Positions 10,937 to 20,878 of a stretch of DNA of 64,000 nucleotides are shown piece after piece. Source of the DNA: Verrucomicrobiota bacterium (GTDB lineage Bacteria; Verrucomicrobiota; Verrucomicrobiia; Limisphaerales; JADJPG01); the NCBI GenBank assembly GCA_016713365.1, contig JADJPG010000011.1, positions 1-64,000 on the forward strand. Direction: 5' to 3'. Made by a program: the position numbers and the translations under genes. The first letter of the stretch is position 1, and each line of letters starts with the position of its first letter. Under the pieces are notes generated by a model, which worked only from the letters and a program-made list of their open reading frames with translations, was not told where the DNA came from and made no database searches.

Positions 10937-12220
10937 ATGTCCAATCTGCAATTGGCAATTCAGCTGTTCTTCCAGATCGCGGTGATTCTGGCGTTCTGCC
11001 AGATCGTCGGCCGCATCGCGCAGCGTTTTGGCCAGCCGCAGGTCGTTGCCGAAATGATTGCCGGCGTTCTGCTCGGGCCGTCGTTGCTGGGTTTGTTCTG
11101 GCCGGAAATCTCGGCAAAGCTGTTCCCGCCGGACTCGATGAAGGTGCTGTTCCCCATCTCGCAGCTGGGACTCGCGGCCTACATGTTCGTGGTCGGATTG
11201 GAGTTCCGCATGGATATCGTGCAGAAGAAACTGCACAGCGCGGTGGCGGTGTCGCTGGCCGGAATGATTACTCCGTTTGTGCTGGGAGCGGGACTCGGCT
11301 GGTATTTCTTTCATCACACGTCGCTCTTTCCGCAGAAGACTTCTCTGATGGAGGCGACGATTTTTCTGGGTGCCTCGATGTGCATCACGGCGTTTCCAAT
11401 GCTCGCGCGCATCATCCATTTCAAGAAGCTCGCGGGCACGACCATGGGGACGGTGGCGTTGGGCGCAGGCGCGATTGATGACGCTGCGGCGTGGTGCCTC
11501 CTCGCGGTGGTGCTGGCCAGCTTTGATGACAACATCAGCCATGCGGTCGTGAATATCGCCGGCGGCGTGGGCTATGTCTGCGTCGCGTTGTTTGTCATCC
11601 GACCGCTGCTCGCGAAATGGGCGCGCGGCATCGAGGCGCGGGAAAATCTGTCGGATCGCGAGTTCGTGACCTGTCTCGTACTGATGGCTCTGGGCGCGTG
11701 GTTCACGGATTTGATCGGCCTGCATGCGGTTTTTGGTGCGTTCATCATGGGCATCGTGATGCCGCGCGGTGTCGTGACCAAGGCGTTGATGGATCGGATT
11801 CAACCGCTCACCGTCGCGTTGCTGCTGCCGCTCTTCTTCACCTTCTCCGGCTTGAACACGCAGATCGGCCTGCTGGATTCCGCTTACCTGTGGCTGATGG
11901 CGCTCTTGGTTCTGTTGGCCGCGATCGGCGGCAAGGGCATCGCGTGTTGGCTGGCGGCGCGCGCGACCGGCATCTCGAACCGCGAGGCGCTGGGCATCGG
12001 CACGTTGATGAACGCGCGGGGTTTGATGGAATTGATCATCATTAACATCGGGCTGCAACGTGGAATCATCTCGCCGGCGCTCTTCGCCACGCTCGTCATC
12101 ATGGCGGTCATTACCACGCTGATGGCTTCGCCGATTTTCGAGTTGTTGGTCGCTCGCTTCCGTCCGGAACCCGAGCCGGAACCATTGAACAATCCTGCCC
12201 CCAATCCGCCTCTTGCCTGA
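10937..12220 (+). CDS. CPA2-family cation/proton antiporter
   Basis: 427 residues with about twelve hydrophobic segments. It has the CPA2/KefB-type pattern: FGQPQVVAEMIAGVLLGPSLLG after the first helix, LGLAAYMFVVGLEFRMD, the GAGAIDDAAAWCLLA segment with the paired aspartates used in ion translocation, and NARGLMELIIINIGL near the C-terminus. There is no TrkA-N/RCK domain; the protein ends in a short proline-rich tail (PEPEPEPLNN). The start at 10937 (MSNLQLAIQLFF) places the first helix correctly; the frame is open upstream into the operator. Probably regulated by the divergent LysR gene. The ion could be Na+ or K+. Confidence 0.92.
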   Translation: MSNLQLAIQLFFQIAVILAFCQIVGRIAQRFGQPQVVAEMIAGVLLGPSLLGLFWPEISAKLFPPDSMKVLFPISQLGLAAYMFVVGLEFRMDIVQKKLHSAVAVSLAGMITPFVLGAGLGWYFFHHTSLFPQKTSLMEATIFLGASMCITAFPMLARIIHFKKLAGTTMGTVALGAGAIDDAAAWCLLAVVLASFDDNISHAVVNIAGGVGYVCVALFVIRPLLAKWARGIEARENLSDREFVTCLVLMALGAWFTDLIGLHAVFGAFIMGIVMPRGVVTKALMDRIQPLTVALLLPLFFTFSGLNTQIGLLDSAYLWLMALLVLLAAIGGKGIACWLAARATGISNREALGIGTLMNARGLMELIIINIGLQRGIISPALFATLVIMAVITTLMASPIFELLVARFRPEPEPEPLNNPAPNPPLA

Positions 12221-12290
12221 GCTCGATCGCCGTCGTATCGGTGGATCTTTGAGATTGTCTGACCCGCGGGAATGCGTAGCGTCGAGCTAC

Positions 12291-12668
12291 ATGCCTCGTC
12301 GGCTCGCACAATTGGCCATCGCGCTGCCGCTCATCGTAGCGGTGAGTGGCCCGTGGGCCGTGCTCCAATCGGTCGCCTGGATCGGGATGGTGATTTCGTA
12401 TTCGCAAGACGCAACTATCCCGGAAGCCATTTCGATGACCTTCGACGGCGAGCATCCGTGTAAGATGTGCAAGGTCGTCAAGGAAGGCCGCAAGGCGGAA
12501 CAGGAACAGCCAGCCGTCCTGAAGACTCAGAACAAGATCGAATTCTTTCTCGAAGTTCGCCCCGTCATTGTCTTCGCCCCCTGTGGGCCGACGGACGCAG
12601 TCGAACACCTCTCCCAAGCTTCGCCGCGGCGAGATCCGCCGCTGTTGCGTCCTCCCATCTTCGCCTGA
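12291..12668 (+). CDS. Small membrane-anchored protein with HPCKMC motif
   Basis: A 125-residue protein with an N-terminal hydrophobic helix (LAIALPLIVAVSGPWAVLQ) and then YSQDATIPEAISMTFDG followed by HPCKMC at residues 55-60. It is a paralogue of the protein at 25703-26077: both have the motif at residues 55-60, and EAISMTFDGEHPC is identical in the two. The remainder is polar and poorly conserved. A His-Pro-Cys-x-Met-Cys cluster just outside the membrane is a good candidate for copper or haem handling, but I do not know the family and this is inference. It follows the antiporter by 70 bases and precedes a cytochrome gene. The ATG at 12291 was chosen because it starts the helix at the same place as in the paralogue. 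Confidence 0.75.
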   Translation: MPRRLAQLAIALPLIVAVSGPWAVLQSVAWIGMVISYSQDATIPEAISMTFDGEHPCKMCKVVKEGRKAEQEQPAVLKTQNKIEFFLEVRPVIVFAPCGPTDAVEHLSQASPRRDPPLLRPPIFA

Positions 12669-13029
12669 CCGCGCTCGCGGTCCTGGCTTCCACTTGTTGC
12701 CGTGAACGACGCCATTGGTGTCGTCACAGTTGTTCCCGAATCGTCGCCCATCGTGGCTTTCGATCGGGAGCACGGCAGTGAGTGACGGGAATCGCGGGGT
12801 GCGGTGAAGAATGGGCGCTGAAGGTTTTCTCTGACTTCATTTTCCTTCCGCCGCGAGACTCCATTCTTCCCGCGCTCCGAGTTCTCCTTCCGCCCAAGCC
12901 TCACCGTCGAGTGCGCCATCTCCATTTGTCCGCCGCCAGGCGGACGAGGTCGTGTGCGTTGCCGGACGCCTCCGATCTCTCCATTCATCCGGCAGAAAAA
13001 CGACACCATGAAACAACACCTACATCACC
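12669..13029. other. Intergenic region with hairpin
   Basis: No gene was recognised in this 361-base gap. GTCCGCC (12928-12934) and GGCGGAC (12939-12945) form a perfect 7-bp stem with a 4-base loop, about 85 bases before the cytochrome start. The promoter of the cytochrome gene is likely here, but no clear boxes can be named. Confidence 0.4.
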
Positions 13030-13419
13030 ATGCAGAAACTGCGGTTCACGGCGGTCGCCGGAATCGCGGTGGCAGTCGTTGCCGGAACGCTCGTCTGGCA
13101 GACACAGGCGGCGGACTCGAAGGACGCCATCAAGGAAGTGATGAAGGCGTATCACAAGGCGCCCAAGGGCACGGACCCGACATGCAAGAAGGCCGCCGAC
13201 GGCAAGGCGACGCCCGAAGAGCTGAAGAAGCTCGTCGCCGGCTACACCGCAATGGCCGCCGCCAAGCCGCCGCAGGGCGATGCCGCCAGCTGGAAGGAGA
13301 AAACCTCCAAACTGCTCGCCGCAGCCCAGGCGCTTGAGAAGAGCGCTCCGGACGCTGCCGCGAAGTACAAGGAAGCCGTGAACTGCAAGGCCTGCCACAC
13401 CGCGCACAAGCCTGAGTAA
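13030..13419 (+). CDS. Small secreted c-type cytochrome (cytochrome c'-like)
   Basis: 129 residues. The signal peptide (AGIAVAVVAGTLVWQTQA) is followed by an alanine/lysine-rich helical domain and a single haem motif CKACH near the very C-terminus (13384-13398). A C-terminal CxxCH on a helical domain is the class II (c'-type) cytochrome layout. An internal cysteine (DPTCKKAADG) is present too. It would sit in the periplasm as an electron carrier or gas-binding haem protein. A hairpin follows the gene, and a beta-propeller/di-haem protein is next, so they may be functionally linked. Confidence 0.82.
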   Translation: MQKLRFTAVAGIAVAVVAGTLVWQTQAADSKDAIKEVMKAYHKAPKGTDPTCKKAADGKATPEELKKLVAGYTAMAAAKPPQGDAASWKEKTSKLLAAAQALEKSAPDAAAKYKEAVNCKACHTAHKPE

Positions 13420-13431
13420 AACCCGTCCGAC

Positions 13432-13467
13432 ACTGCGTCCCTGTGGCGATATGCCGCAGGGCGCAGT
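13432..13467 (+). terminator. Hairpin after cytochrome gene
   Basis: ACTGCG (13432-13437) pairs with CGCAGT (13462-13467) and the inner CCCTG...CAGGG extends the stem. There is no T tract, so it may stabilise or process the transcript rather than terminate it. Confidence 0.45.
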
Positions 13468-13506
13468 CGTGCGTTGCGTCCCAAATATCTGCTCAACTGA
13501 AAGACT

Positions 13507-16108
13507 GTGAAGTATCTGTTTCTCGCCCTCTGGTGTGTCGCCATCGCGCTGTTCCGCGATGCGGCGATGGCCGCGCCGTTCGCGCACTTTGAGGGACGCC
13601 ACACGCATCCCATCGCGTTGACGCCCGACGGTACGCGGTTGCTCGCGCTCAATACCCCGGATGCGCGTCTCTCTGTCTTCGATGTCTCTTACGGCGCGAA
13701 CATCCAGCCCGTCTTGATCTCGGAAATTCCCGTCGGGCTGGAACCGGTCTCGCTCCGGGCGCGCAACAACGACGAAGTGTGGGTCGTCAACGAAGTCTCA
13801 GACAGCGTTTCCGTCGTGTCGCTCAGTCGCGGCGTGGTCATTGACACGCTGCGTTGCCCGGACGAACCGGCGGACGTTGTGTTCGCGCAGGGCAAGGCCT
13901 TCGTCAGTTGCGCGCGGAACAATCTGCTCCGCGTGTTCGATGCGGAAACCCGGGCGGAGTTGAGCAGCATCGCGCTCATCGGCCTGAATCCCCGCGCGCT
14001 CACCACGGACGCCGCTGGCACCAAAGTCTACGCCGCCTTCCAGCTTTCGGGCAATCGCACCACGACCCTCCCGGCGAGTGTGGCGCCTCCGCAACCCGCG
14101 CCGACCAATACCAATCTGCCCGCCGCGCCGAAAACGGCGCTGATCGTGCCGGCGAATGATCCGCGCATCAGCTTTCGTGTGGTGGACCGCGATGTTGCGG
14201 AAATCTCCGTGACCTCTCTTAGCGTCGAGCGTTACTTCGCGGACACGGGCACGAGTCTCTTTCGATCTCGCGTTGCGTCCGGGCACGGACGAACTCTGGG
14301 TCGCCAACACCGAGGCGCTGAATCTCACGCGCTTCGAGCCGAACCTGAAAGGTCACTTCGCCGACAATCGCGTGACGCGCGTTTCGCTGACCGGCGGCGG
14401 CGTGACGGCTTTCGATCTGAACCCCGGTCTCGATTACGCACTGCTGCCGAATCCCGTCGCTCAGTCCAACGCCCTCGCGCAGCCCACGGCCATAGTGTTC
14501 TCAGCGGACGGCAGCAACGCATGGATCGCTGCGTTTGCCTCGGACCGCGTCGCCAAGCTCAACGCGGCGGACGCGACTGTGCTGGCTCGGGTCGATGTGC
14601 GGGTGCCGACGACAGCGGGTTCGCGTCAGATGCGCGGGCCGCGTGGACTGGCTTTGCACGAGGGACTGCAACGGCTCTACGTGCTGAACAAGCTGGCGAA
14701 CACCATCAGCGTGATCGACACGACGACTGCGACGTCGCTCGCGGAAGTTCCGGCGGGCAGCTACGACCCAACGCCGCTCGCGGCGAAGGAAGGGCGCGGC
14801 TTTCTCTTCGACGCGCGGCTATCGGGCAATGGCACGACTTCGTGCGGCACCTGCCATCTCGATGGCGATCGCGATGGCCTGGCGTGGGACCTGGGCGACC
14901 CGAACGGCGAGATGACCGTCGTCATTGGGGCGGACTTCGCGGTGCACGATCCGACGCCCGTTCCGCGGCCGATGCACCCGATGAAGGGGCCGATGATGAC
15001 GCAGACGTTGCGCGGGCTGTCGCCGAACCAGCTCCTGCACTGGCGCGGCGACCGGGCGACCATTCATCATTTCAATCCAACCTTCCGCGATTTGATGGGC
15101 GGCTCGTTGATTCCCGATGCGGACATGGAGGCGCTCAAGGCTTACCTCGACACGCTGCGGCATCATCCGAATCCGAATCGCAGACTCGACAACACAGTGC
15201 CCGCGACGTTTGAGGGCGGGAATCCGACGCGTGGGAAAAGTCTCTTTGTCATTCACAATAACCACTGCGGCGTCTGCCATGTGCTGCCGACGGGTTCAGA
15301 CAACAACGTCGATGACCTGCGAAACTTCGGCGGGATGCAGTCGATCAAGACGCCGTCGCTGCAGACGGTTTATCAACGCGCGCTACTCAATACTCGCGCG
15401 GGTACCACGAATGTCAGCGGCTTCGGCCTTGGTCACGACGGGAGCGGCGGCCGCCAGTTTCTGCCAACCGTTCACTTCTACGAACTCGACGCGCTGATCG
15501 GGAATGACTTCGCGGACGTGACCGCGTTCCTGATGTGTTTCGAGACCGGCACCGCTCCTGCCGTGGGTTTCAGCCGGACGTTGACGCTGGCCAATGCGGG
15601 CGACGCGAACATCGGGGCAGAACTCACCTCGCTCGAAGCGCAGGCGCGCGGGACGAACGTCTGCGATGTGGTCGTGCGCGGGCGAGTGGCCGGACAATGG
15701 CGGCAGTTCAACTACGACAAGGCTCTGCAACTCTACCGCTCCGATCGCTCGGCGGAATCGCCCCGTACGCGGACGGAATTGCTCGCACTGCTAGGCGCAG
15801 AGGATGCGCTCACGTTCCTCGGTACGCTGCCGGGCGATGGGCCGCGGCTCGGTGGTGATCGCAATGGCAATGGAATTCGCGATGCGGATGAGCCTGGGCT
15901 GATGCTGAACGTCGCGGCACTTGCGGGCAGCCTCCAGCTGTCATGGCCGGAGACGGCGCACGACTGGGTGCCGGAACGCGCGTTGTCGGTTGGTGGCCCA
16001 TGGCGACCGGACCTGTTGCCGCGTTTGCGCAGCGGCGGGCAACAACAGCTTCACCATTCACTTTCGGGAGAGCCGATGGAGTTCTTCCGCCTGCGCCGCG
16101 TTTGGTAG
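13507..16108 (+). CDS. YncE-like beta-propeller fused to di-haem peroxidase-like domain, frameshifted
   Basis: About 865 residues. A signal peptide (LFLALWCVAIALFRDAAMA) leads into a YVTN/YncE-type propeller: repeated strands such as VFDVSYG, VWVVNEVSDSVSVVSL, RVFDAETRAEL, LYVLNKLANTISVIDTTT. The C-terminal half has two haem motifs, CGTCH (14843-14857) and CGVCH (15266-15280), with FEGGNPTRGKSLF between them, as in MauG/cytochrome-c-peroxidase relatives. A frameshift near 14260 joins the two frames. The last 30 residues seem to switch frame twice (about 16010-16065): the other frame gives AAAGNNSFTI, and the end returns to GEPMEFFRLRRVW, the C-terminal domain shared by other exoproteins here. 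Likely periplasmic or surface redox enzyme; the substrate is unknown. Confidence 0.8.
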
Positions 16109-16165
16109 CGACGTGAACCTTTCCGCTTTCAATCACTCAACCCTCAAACCAGAGAAAACAAACCA

Positions 16166-18904
16166 ATGAAAATGAGAGACACATACAACGCACTGCGTCG
16201 CCTGCTTCCCGCACTGGGAGTCGCGGCGGCGCTCTTTGCCCAACGCGCCGTGGCGCATGAGCCGGAACCGATCGAGTTCAGCGAAATCGGCATCCCCTAC
16301 GCCTGGCTCATTGAGATCGATGACGGTGAATCGACCCACATTGACGCGGACCACGTCGGCGCTTGGAGCTGGGACGAAGACAGTTTCCCGGCGACGGCGA
16401 AGGGTTGGACGCACACCTCCAAGTGGATCAAAGTCGATCTGACGCAACCTGCGGCGCTCACGCTCACGCTGGAAAGCCAGGCAGGCGTGCCGTGGCCGAG
16501 TCCTGCTGAACCTGACCGTTTGGCCGGCACGAATCTCTTTCCATCGTTCACGCTCTATCGCGGCTGGGATACGGACGCGGGGCTCATCGTGCTGACCAAC
16601 GGCGCGACGCTCGACCAGGATCATACGTTCAACAACCGCGGCAACATCGAGTGGGCGGAGGACGTTCAGTATCTCGATCACCTCGACAACTCGACGGCCC
16701 ACAGCGCCACGCGGACGTGGATTCTCCCGGCGGGCCATTACACGATCAACCTTGGTGGCAATTCGCCGGTGACGCTCGCGGAAGGTCGTCAGGGATTGAA
16801 GGCGACGTTCAGCACGGCGCCCGCGCCGGTGGCGCTGACGAACGCGGAGTTGCACGAGATCGCGTTCAACGAAGTGGGCATTCCCTACGGCATCGGCCTC
16901 TCGATGGATGACAATGCCAGCGCAACGACTACGCCGGATCACGTCGGTGCGTGGAGCTGGGATGAAGATGGTTTCCCGGCGACTGCGAAGGGTTGGACGC
17001 ACACCTCCAAGTGGGTGAAGCTGAACCTCACCAAGGCCGCGCGTTTCACGCTGTTGCTCGAAGGTCGCGAAGGAGTGCCGTGGCCGAGTCCCGCTGACCC
17101 GGATCGTTTGGCCGGCACGAATCTGTTCCCGTCGTTCAGCATCTATCGCGGCTGGGACACGGACGCTGGCGTAGGCACGGTGGATCAGGATCACACGTTC
17201 AACAATCGCGGCAACATCGCGTGGGCCGAGGACGTGACGTATCTCGATCACCTCGACAACTCCGCCACGCACACGGCGACGCGTAGTTGGATGCTTCAGC
17301 CGGGCCAATACACCATCAACCTCGGTGGCAACTCGCCGGTGACTTTGGCCGAAGGACGTCAGGGCTACCGCGCCACCTTCACCACCGTTCCGCTGGTCGT
17401 TCTGCCGGACACGCAGGCTTCCGGCATCGCCTACTTGAGCTACGATCGCGCTGCGTGGGCGAAGATCGCACCGGCGGCGGCGTACACGGATATCAGCGGC
17501 AATCCAACCGGCGCTACCAACTCGACGGCTGACGTGGACGGTCGTCGCTGGATGTTCCCGGATCGCATCGAAGGGAAGGACTGGGCTGGCGCGCGTTATC
17601 CCGCGGATTACCTCACGGGCTTGCCGACGTTCCCGTTGCCGCAACCAGCGCGCGGCTTTGCGCTGCCGGTGAATTCCTACGGTACGAACAGCTTCGCCAA
17701 CCGGCACAAGATCACGTCGTTCAATTCCTCGACCAACCCGACCGGCTACATCGGGCTCGCCGGCTCGCTGCGAATCACGAGCGACTTCAACGAGCCCGGC
17801 GCCTCGGTTTGGTGGGAACATCTCGCCATCCAGCAGGATCCAGCGGACTCGGTCTGGAAGATCTTCGCCACGTCCAGCGCCGGACAGGGGAGTGTCTTCG
17901 AACTCGTGAACGTGGCCATGGAAAGCGTGAACGGCTCGTTGCATCTCTCGGCCGACTACATCTTCGGCAACACCGACTGGCTGCAATTCTTCCAGGGATC
18001 GAACGGCGATCTGGACACGAACGCCATCCTCGGTCACGTCGAGCTCGTTCCGACGGAACCCGCCACGTTGGTCGCCGGGCAGGCCACAATCAACTACGAC
18101 AAGGCCGCGTGGGACTCGCTGGCTTCGACCTACGGGGCGGCGCCGGTGCTCACGTTGTCCGCGTTCTACAATCAGGCGGAAGCGAATGCCCTCGAGCAAA
18201 GCCAGCTCATCACGAACGCGCAAAGCGGCGCGTCTTACACCGGCCAGGTCTACGCGATGAACGGAGCGACCGTGACCAATCTGCCGACCCGTTACACGCA
18301 GCCGACGACCTTCTCCTACACGCCCGGTAATCCGGCGGGTCACACCGGCCAGATCGGTCTCGGTGGCGTCGCGCGCTTCGCCGTGCTCGGTGGAGTCGGG
18401 GGCAATCTGCTTTTCGGGGATTACACGCTGCAATATGACTCCGGTCGCATCGCCCTCGGCGGCTCCGGCTGGTATCTGTTCGGCAACATTCCTCCGGCGG
18501 CGGCTGTGTTCGACCTGCTCAACGTCACGATAACGGAGACGCCGAGCGCGCTCACGATCTCCGGAGATATGGGCGTATCATTCGAAGTGGCGAACTTCCT
18601 CTTCGCCACGCCGGCGGACGCGCTGAAGGATGTCGGTGATTTCAACTTCACCGGCTACAAGGTTCCGTTCACCACGCCGTCCATCGCGCGAGTCATTCGA
18701 TCCGGTGGCAACTTGGTCGTTCATGGCGCGAACGGCGTTCCCGGAAGCACGTTCGCACTGGTGTCCTCCACTGACGTGACTGCTCCGGTCTCGTCGTGGA
18801 GCACGGTCGCGACCGGCACCTACAATGTCGCCGGGGCCTGCTCGATCTCGGTCCCGATCAACACGTCTGAACCGGCGCGGTTCTTCCGTCTGCGCCAGCC
18901 GTAA
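16166..18904 (+). CDS. Secreted two-by-two repeat protein
   Basis: 912 residues, completely open. After a signal peptide (residues 1-30, ending AQRAVA) residues 33-217 and 231-407 are two copies of one domain, both with GAWSWDED, ATAKGWTHTSKW, GVPWPSPA, DRLAGTNLFPSF, YRGWDTDAG, DQDHTFNNRGNI, YLDHLDNS and GGNSPVTLAEGRQG. Residues about 415-640 and 645-830 are a second pair of related beta domains (YLSYDRAAW and TINYDKAAW at equivalent places). The C-terminus (STDVTAPVSSWSTVATG ... ARFFRLRQP) is the domain shared by other exoproteins in this window. The aspartate- and tryptophan-rich repeats look like metal- or sugar-binding beta-sandwiches, but I cannot name the family. The gene lies between a redox propeller gene and a shorter relative of its own second half. 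Confidence 0.85.
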   Translation: MKMRDTYNALRRLLPALGVAAALFAQRAVAHEPEPIEFSEIGIPYAWLIEIDDGESTHIDADHVGAWSWDEDSFPATAKGWTHTSKWIKVDLTQPAALTLTLESQAGVPWPSPAEPDRLAGTNLFPSFTLYRGWDTDAGLIVLTNGATLDQDHTFNNRGNIEWAEDVQYLDHLDNSTAHSATRTWILPAGHYTINLGGNSPVTLAEGRQGLKATFSTAPAPVALTNAELHEIAFNEVGIPYGIGLSMDDNASATTTPDHVGAWSWDEDGFPATAKGWTHTSKWVKLNLTKAARFTLLLEGREGVPWPSPADPDRLAGTNLFPSFSIYRGWDTDAGVGTVDQDHTFNNRGNIAWAEDVTYLDHLDNSATHTATRSWMLQPGQYTINLGGNSPVTLAEGRQGYRATFTTVPLVVLPDTQASGIAYLSYDRAAWAKIAPAAAYTDISGNPTGATNSTADVDGRRWMFPDRIEGKDWAGARYPADYLTGLPTFPLPQPARGFALPVNSYGTNSFANRHKITSFNSSTNPTGYIGLAGSLRITSDFNEPGASVWWEHLAIQQDPADSVWKIFATSSAGQGSVFELVNVAMESVNGSLHLSADYIFGNTDWLQFFQGSNGDLDTNAILGHVELVPTEPATLVAGQATINYDKAAWDSLASTYGAAPVLTLSAFYNQAEANALEQSQLITNAQSGASYTGQVYAMNGATVTNLPTRYTQPTTFSYTPGNPAGHTGQIGLGGVARFAVLGGVGGNLLFGDYTLQYDSGRIALGGSGWYLFGNIPPAAAVFDLLNVTITETPSALTISGDMGVSFEVANFLFATPADALKDVGDFNFTGYKVPFTTPSIARVIRSGGNLVVHGANGVPGSTFALVSSTDVTAPVSSWSTVATGTYNVAGACSISVPINTSEPARFFRLRQP

Positions 18905-18935
18905 GCGTATTGATTCATAGGTTGCTGCCAACCCG

Positions 18936-18967
18936 GACTGCCGTCGCGATGGATCGCGGCGGCAGTC
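18936..18967 (+). terminator. Strong hairpin, probable terminator
   Basis: GACTGCCGTCGCGAT (18936-18950) and ATCGCGGCGGCAGTC (18953-18967) form a 15-bp stem with one G-T pair and a 2-base loop, followed by TTCT. It lies 32 bases after the stop of the repeat protein. Confidence 0.65.
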
Positions 18968-19024
18968 TTCTACGGATGGACGATCGTTTCGCTGCGAATT
19001 GGAACTGATATCGAACTTCGGATA

Positions 19025-20054
19025 ATGACGATGAAACCTGGCAAACGATGGTTCACGGCTGCCCTTGCGCTCGGCTTGGGAATGGCAGCAACCAGCCGTG
19101 CGCTGGAGATCGCAGGCGGGACGGCAATCATGGTCCTCGATGGGGGCAAGGCCGACGGCATCGGCTGGCTGAATGCATACTTCAGCGACGTCAAAACTCG
19201 CGGGCAGGCTTTGTCCGAACCCGCGCCCGGCGACGCGCCTCTCGTCCGGCTCTCCGGAGTTCCTGGCACGAACGGCACCAGCGTGACGATCGGAGCCCGG
19301 TGTTCCAGGGCAGCTTCGGGTCGTCGATACCATCCGGCCTTCTGGTGAAATTCCGAATCCTCCGCTGCCTGACACTATCCGGCGGCGGGAACTGCGTTCG
19401 CGGCAACGACCTCGACTTCGATCCCCGACATCTAGGCGCGGTGCCGTCGATCGATCAGAATGGCATCTTCGTGCCCGTGAGCGCCACCAGTGACAGATCG
19501 CGTTCACCGGCATGCAACGTTGGGGAGGCCCTTTCACCGGCGCGCTGCTCTACGGCGACTTCGCCCTGCGTCATGTGCCTGGTCGTGCCGGCCGGATGGC
19601 CGCAGGTGGACCACTCTCGGGTTTGGCGCTGACGAGCAACATCGACTTCCTGAACTCGTCATGGGCTGACCTGGCCAATGCTTCGATTACATTCAGCAAC
19701 AACACCCTGATCATCTCGGGTGATCTCTTGATTTCCGGGGCGCTCTTCATCCTCGATCCAAGCGCAGTCGTCGGCACCAAGATTGGAACGTTCAACCTGA
19801 CTGCCGACATCGTGCTTCCTCTTGCACCGGTCATTCATCACTTCGCCGTTTCAGCTGGGACAGCCACGCTGCTCGCCACGAATGGCCCGCCCGGTGGCGG
19901 TTACACCGTGCTTTCCAGCACCAACCTGGCGTCGCCCGTGAGCCAGTGGGAAACGGTTTCCACCGGAACCTTCGCCGGCGACGGAACCGCGACCAACTCG
20001 ATTCCATCCAACGCCGGAGAAGCCGCGCGATTCTTTCGTTTGCAACAACCGTGA
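19025..20054 (+). CDS. Secreted protein, short relative of the preceding gene, several frameshifts
   Basis: The start ATG at 19025 gives a signal peptide (FTAALALGLGMAATSRALE). The frame then changes several times between about 19295 and 19500; reading across the indels recovers FQGSFGSSIPSGLL, EIPNPPLPDTI, GAVPSIDQNGIFVPVSATSD and FTGMQRWGGPFTGALLYGDF. From 19512 the frame is open to the end: NTLIISGDLLISGALF parallels LTISGDMGVSFEVANF of the preceding protein, and the C-terminus (VLSSTNLASPVSQWETVSTG ... ARFFRLQQP) is the shared terminal domain. It is therefore a shorter paralogue of the second half of the 16166-18904 product. With this many disruptions it could be a decaying copy, or a badly called stretch. 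Confidence 0.6.
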
Positions 20055-20072
20055 GGACGAACGCTCCATGGC

Positions 20073-20859
20073 TTGCGGGTTCGCACCTCTACCGTCATTG
20101 GTGGCGACCAGCGACGGAAGCGCGGACGATCTCCTGCCTTCACGCTGATCGAACTGCTCGTCGTCATCGCCATCGTCGCCATTCTCGCGGCGATCATTCT
20201 TCCGGCGCTGGGCAACGCCAAGAATCGCGCCAAGCGCGTTGTCTGCCTGAACAACCTGAAGCAGTTCGCGCTGGCCGATACGATGTACGCCGATGACAAC
20301 GAACGGCTCCCGCCGCCCAACGATTTCGTCCCCAGCACCATCACCGTTGAGCGACTCACCAACATGGCGCGGTATCTCTCAATGCCGTCGCCAACAGGGC
20401 CAGCCGCCACGTGGCCAAAACGCGCCGAGCAACCGCGGTGGATGAACTGCCCGATGGCGGTCGATTCCGGTTATGCGGAGGGCGTGACGCTCGGCGGCGG
20501 TCTGTACACCGGCTACACCTACGTGGGCGGGATCGCGGACTCGAAGATGATCTCGATGGGTTTCGCCACGCTGATCAATCCCGACCACACGGCGGACGCG
20601 CTGAACACCCGGCGGGGCGTTCTTTGGACCGATGTGCTGGATGAGTTTCACACGCCCGACCCACGTCGCTACGAAATCTTTCACACCAAGAAGCGCATCA
20701 AATCCTGACTTCCGTTATCACGCTGGCGATCTCGAAGGCTTTCACCGCGCGTGGTCCGACGTCTCGGTCGAATGGATCTCCGGCTCGCAAATCAATCTCA
20801 ACGGCAGCTCCAGTCCGGATCTCCAAATCAAACATCTCCTCGGCAACTACTACTATTGA
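20073..20859 (+). CDS. Prepilin-like protein (GspG-type N-terminus), frameshifted
   Basis: FTLIELLVVIAIVAILAAIILPAL is the type II secretion/type IV pilin cleavage and methylation signal written here as its first part FTLIELLVVIAIVA; the residue before the F is Ala, where Gly is more usual. The soluble part has NLKQFALADTMYADDNERLP, the form common in Verrucomicrobia and Planctomycetes. The first frame stops at 20708; one base earlier the alternative frame continues NPDFRYHAGDLEGFHRAWSD and ends LLGNYYY at 20859, an A-run indel near 20695. No good start codon lies in frame: TTG at 20073 is the nearest; ATG at 20068 would need another indel. It is probably a minor pseudopilin-type surface protein. 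Confidence 0.75.
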
Positions 20860-20878
20860 ACTGCTCAACTCATCCTTT

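Noticed and set aside
10742..12058. A 438-codon minus-strand frame over the antiporter
   Set aside because: Opposite a well-conserved transporter; His/Arg-rich translation and no start context.
16133..18433. A 766-codon open frame on the minus strand
   Set aside because: It lies fully opposite an intact secreted protein with clear repeats; its translation is arginine-rich with no motif, typical of the antisense of a GC-rich gene.
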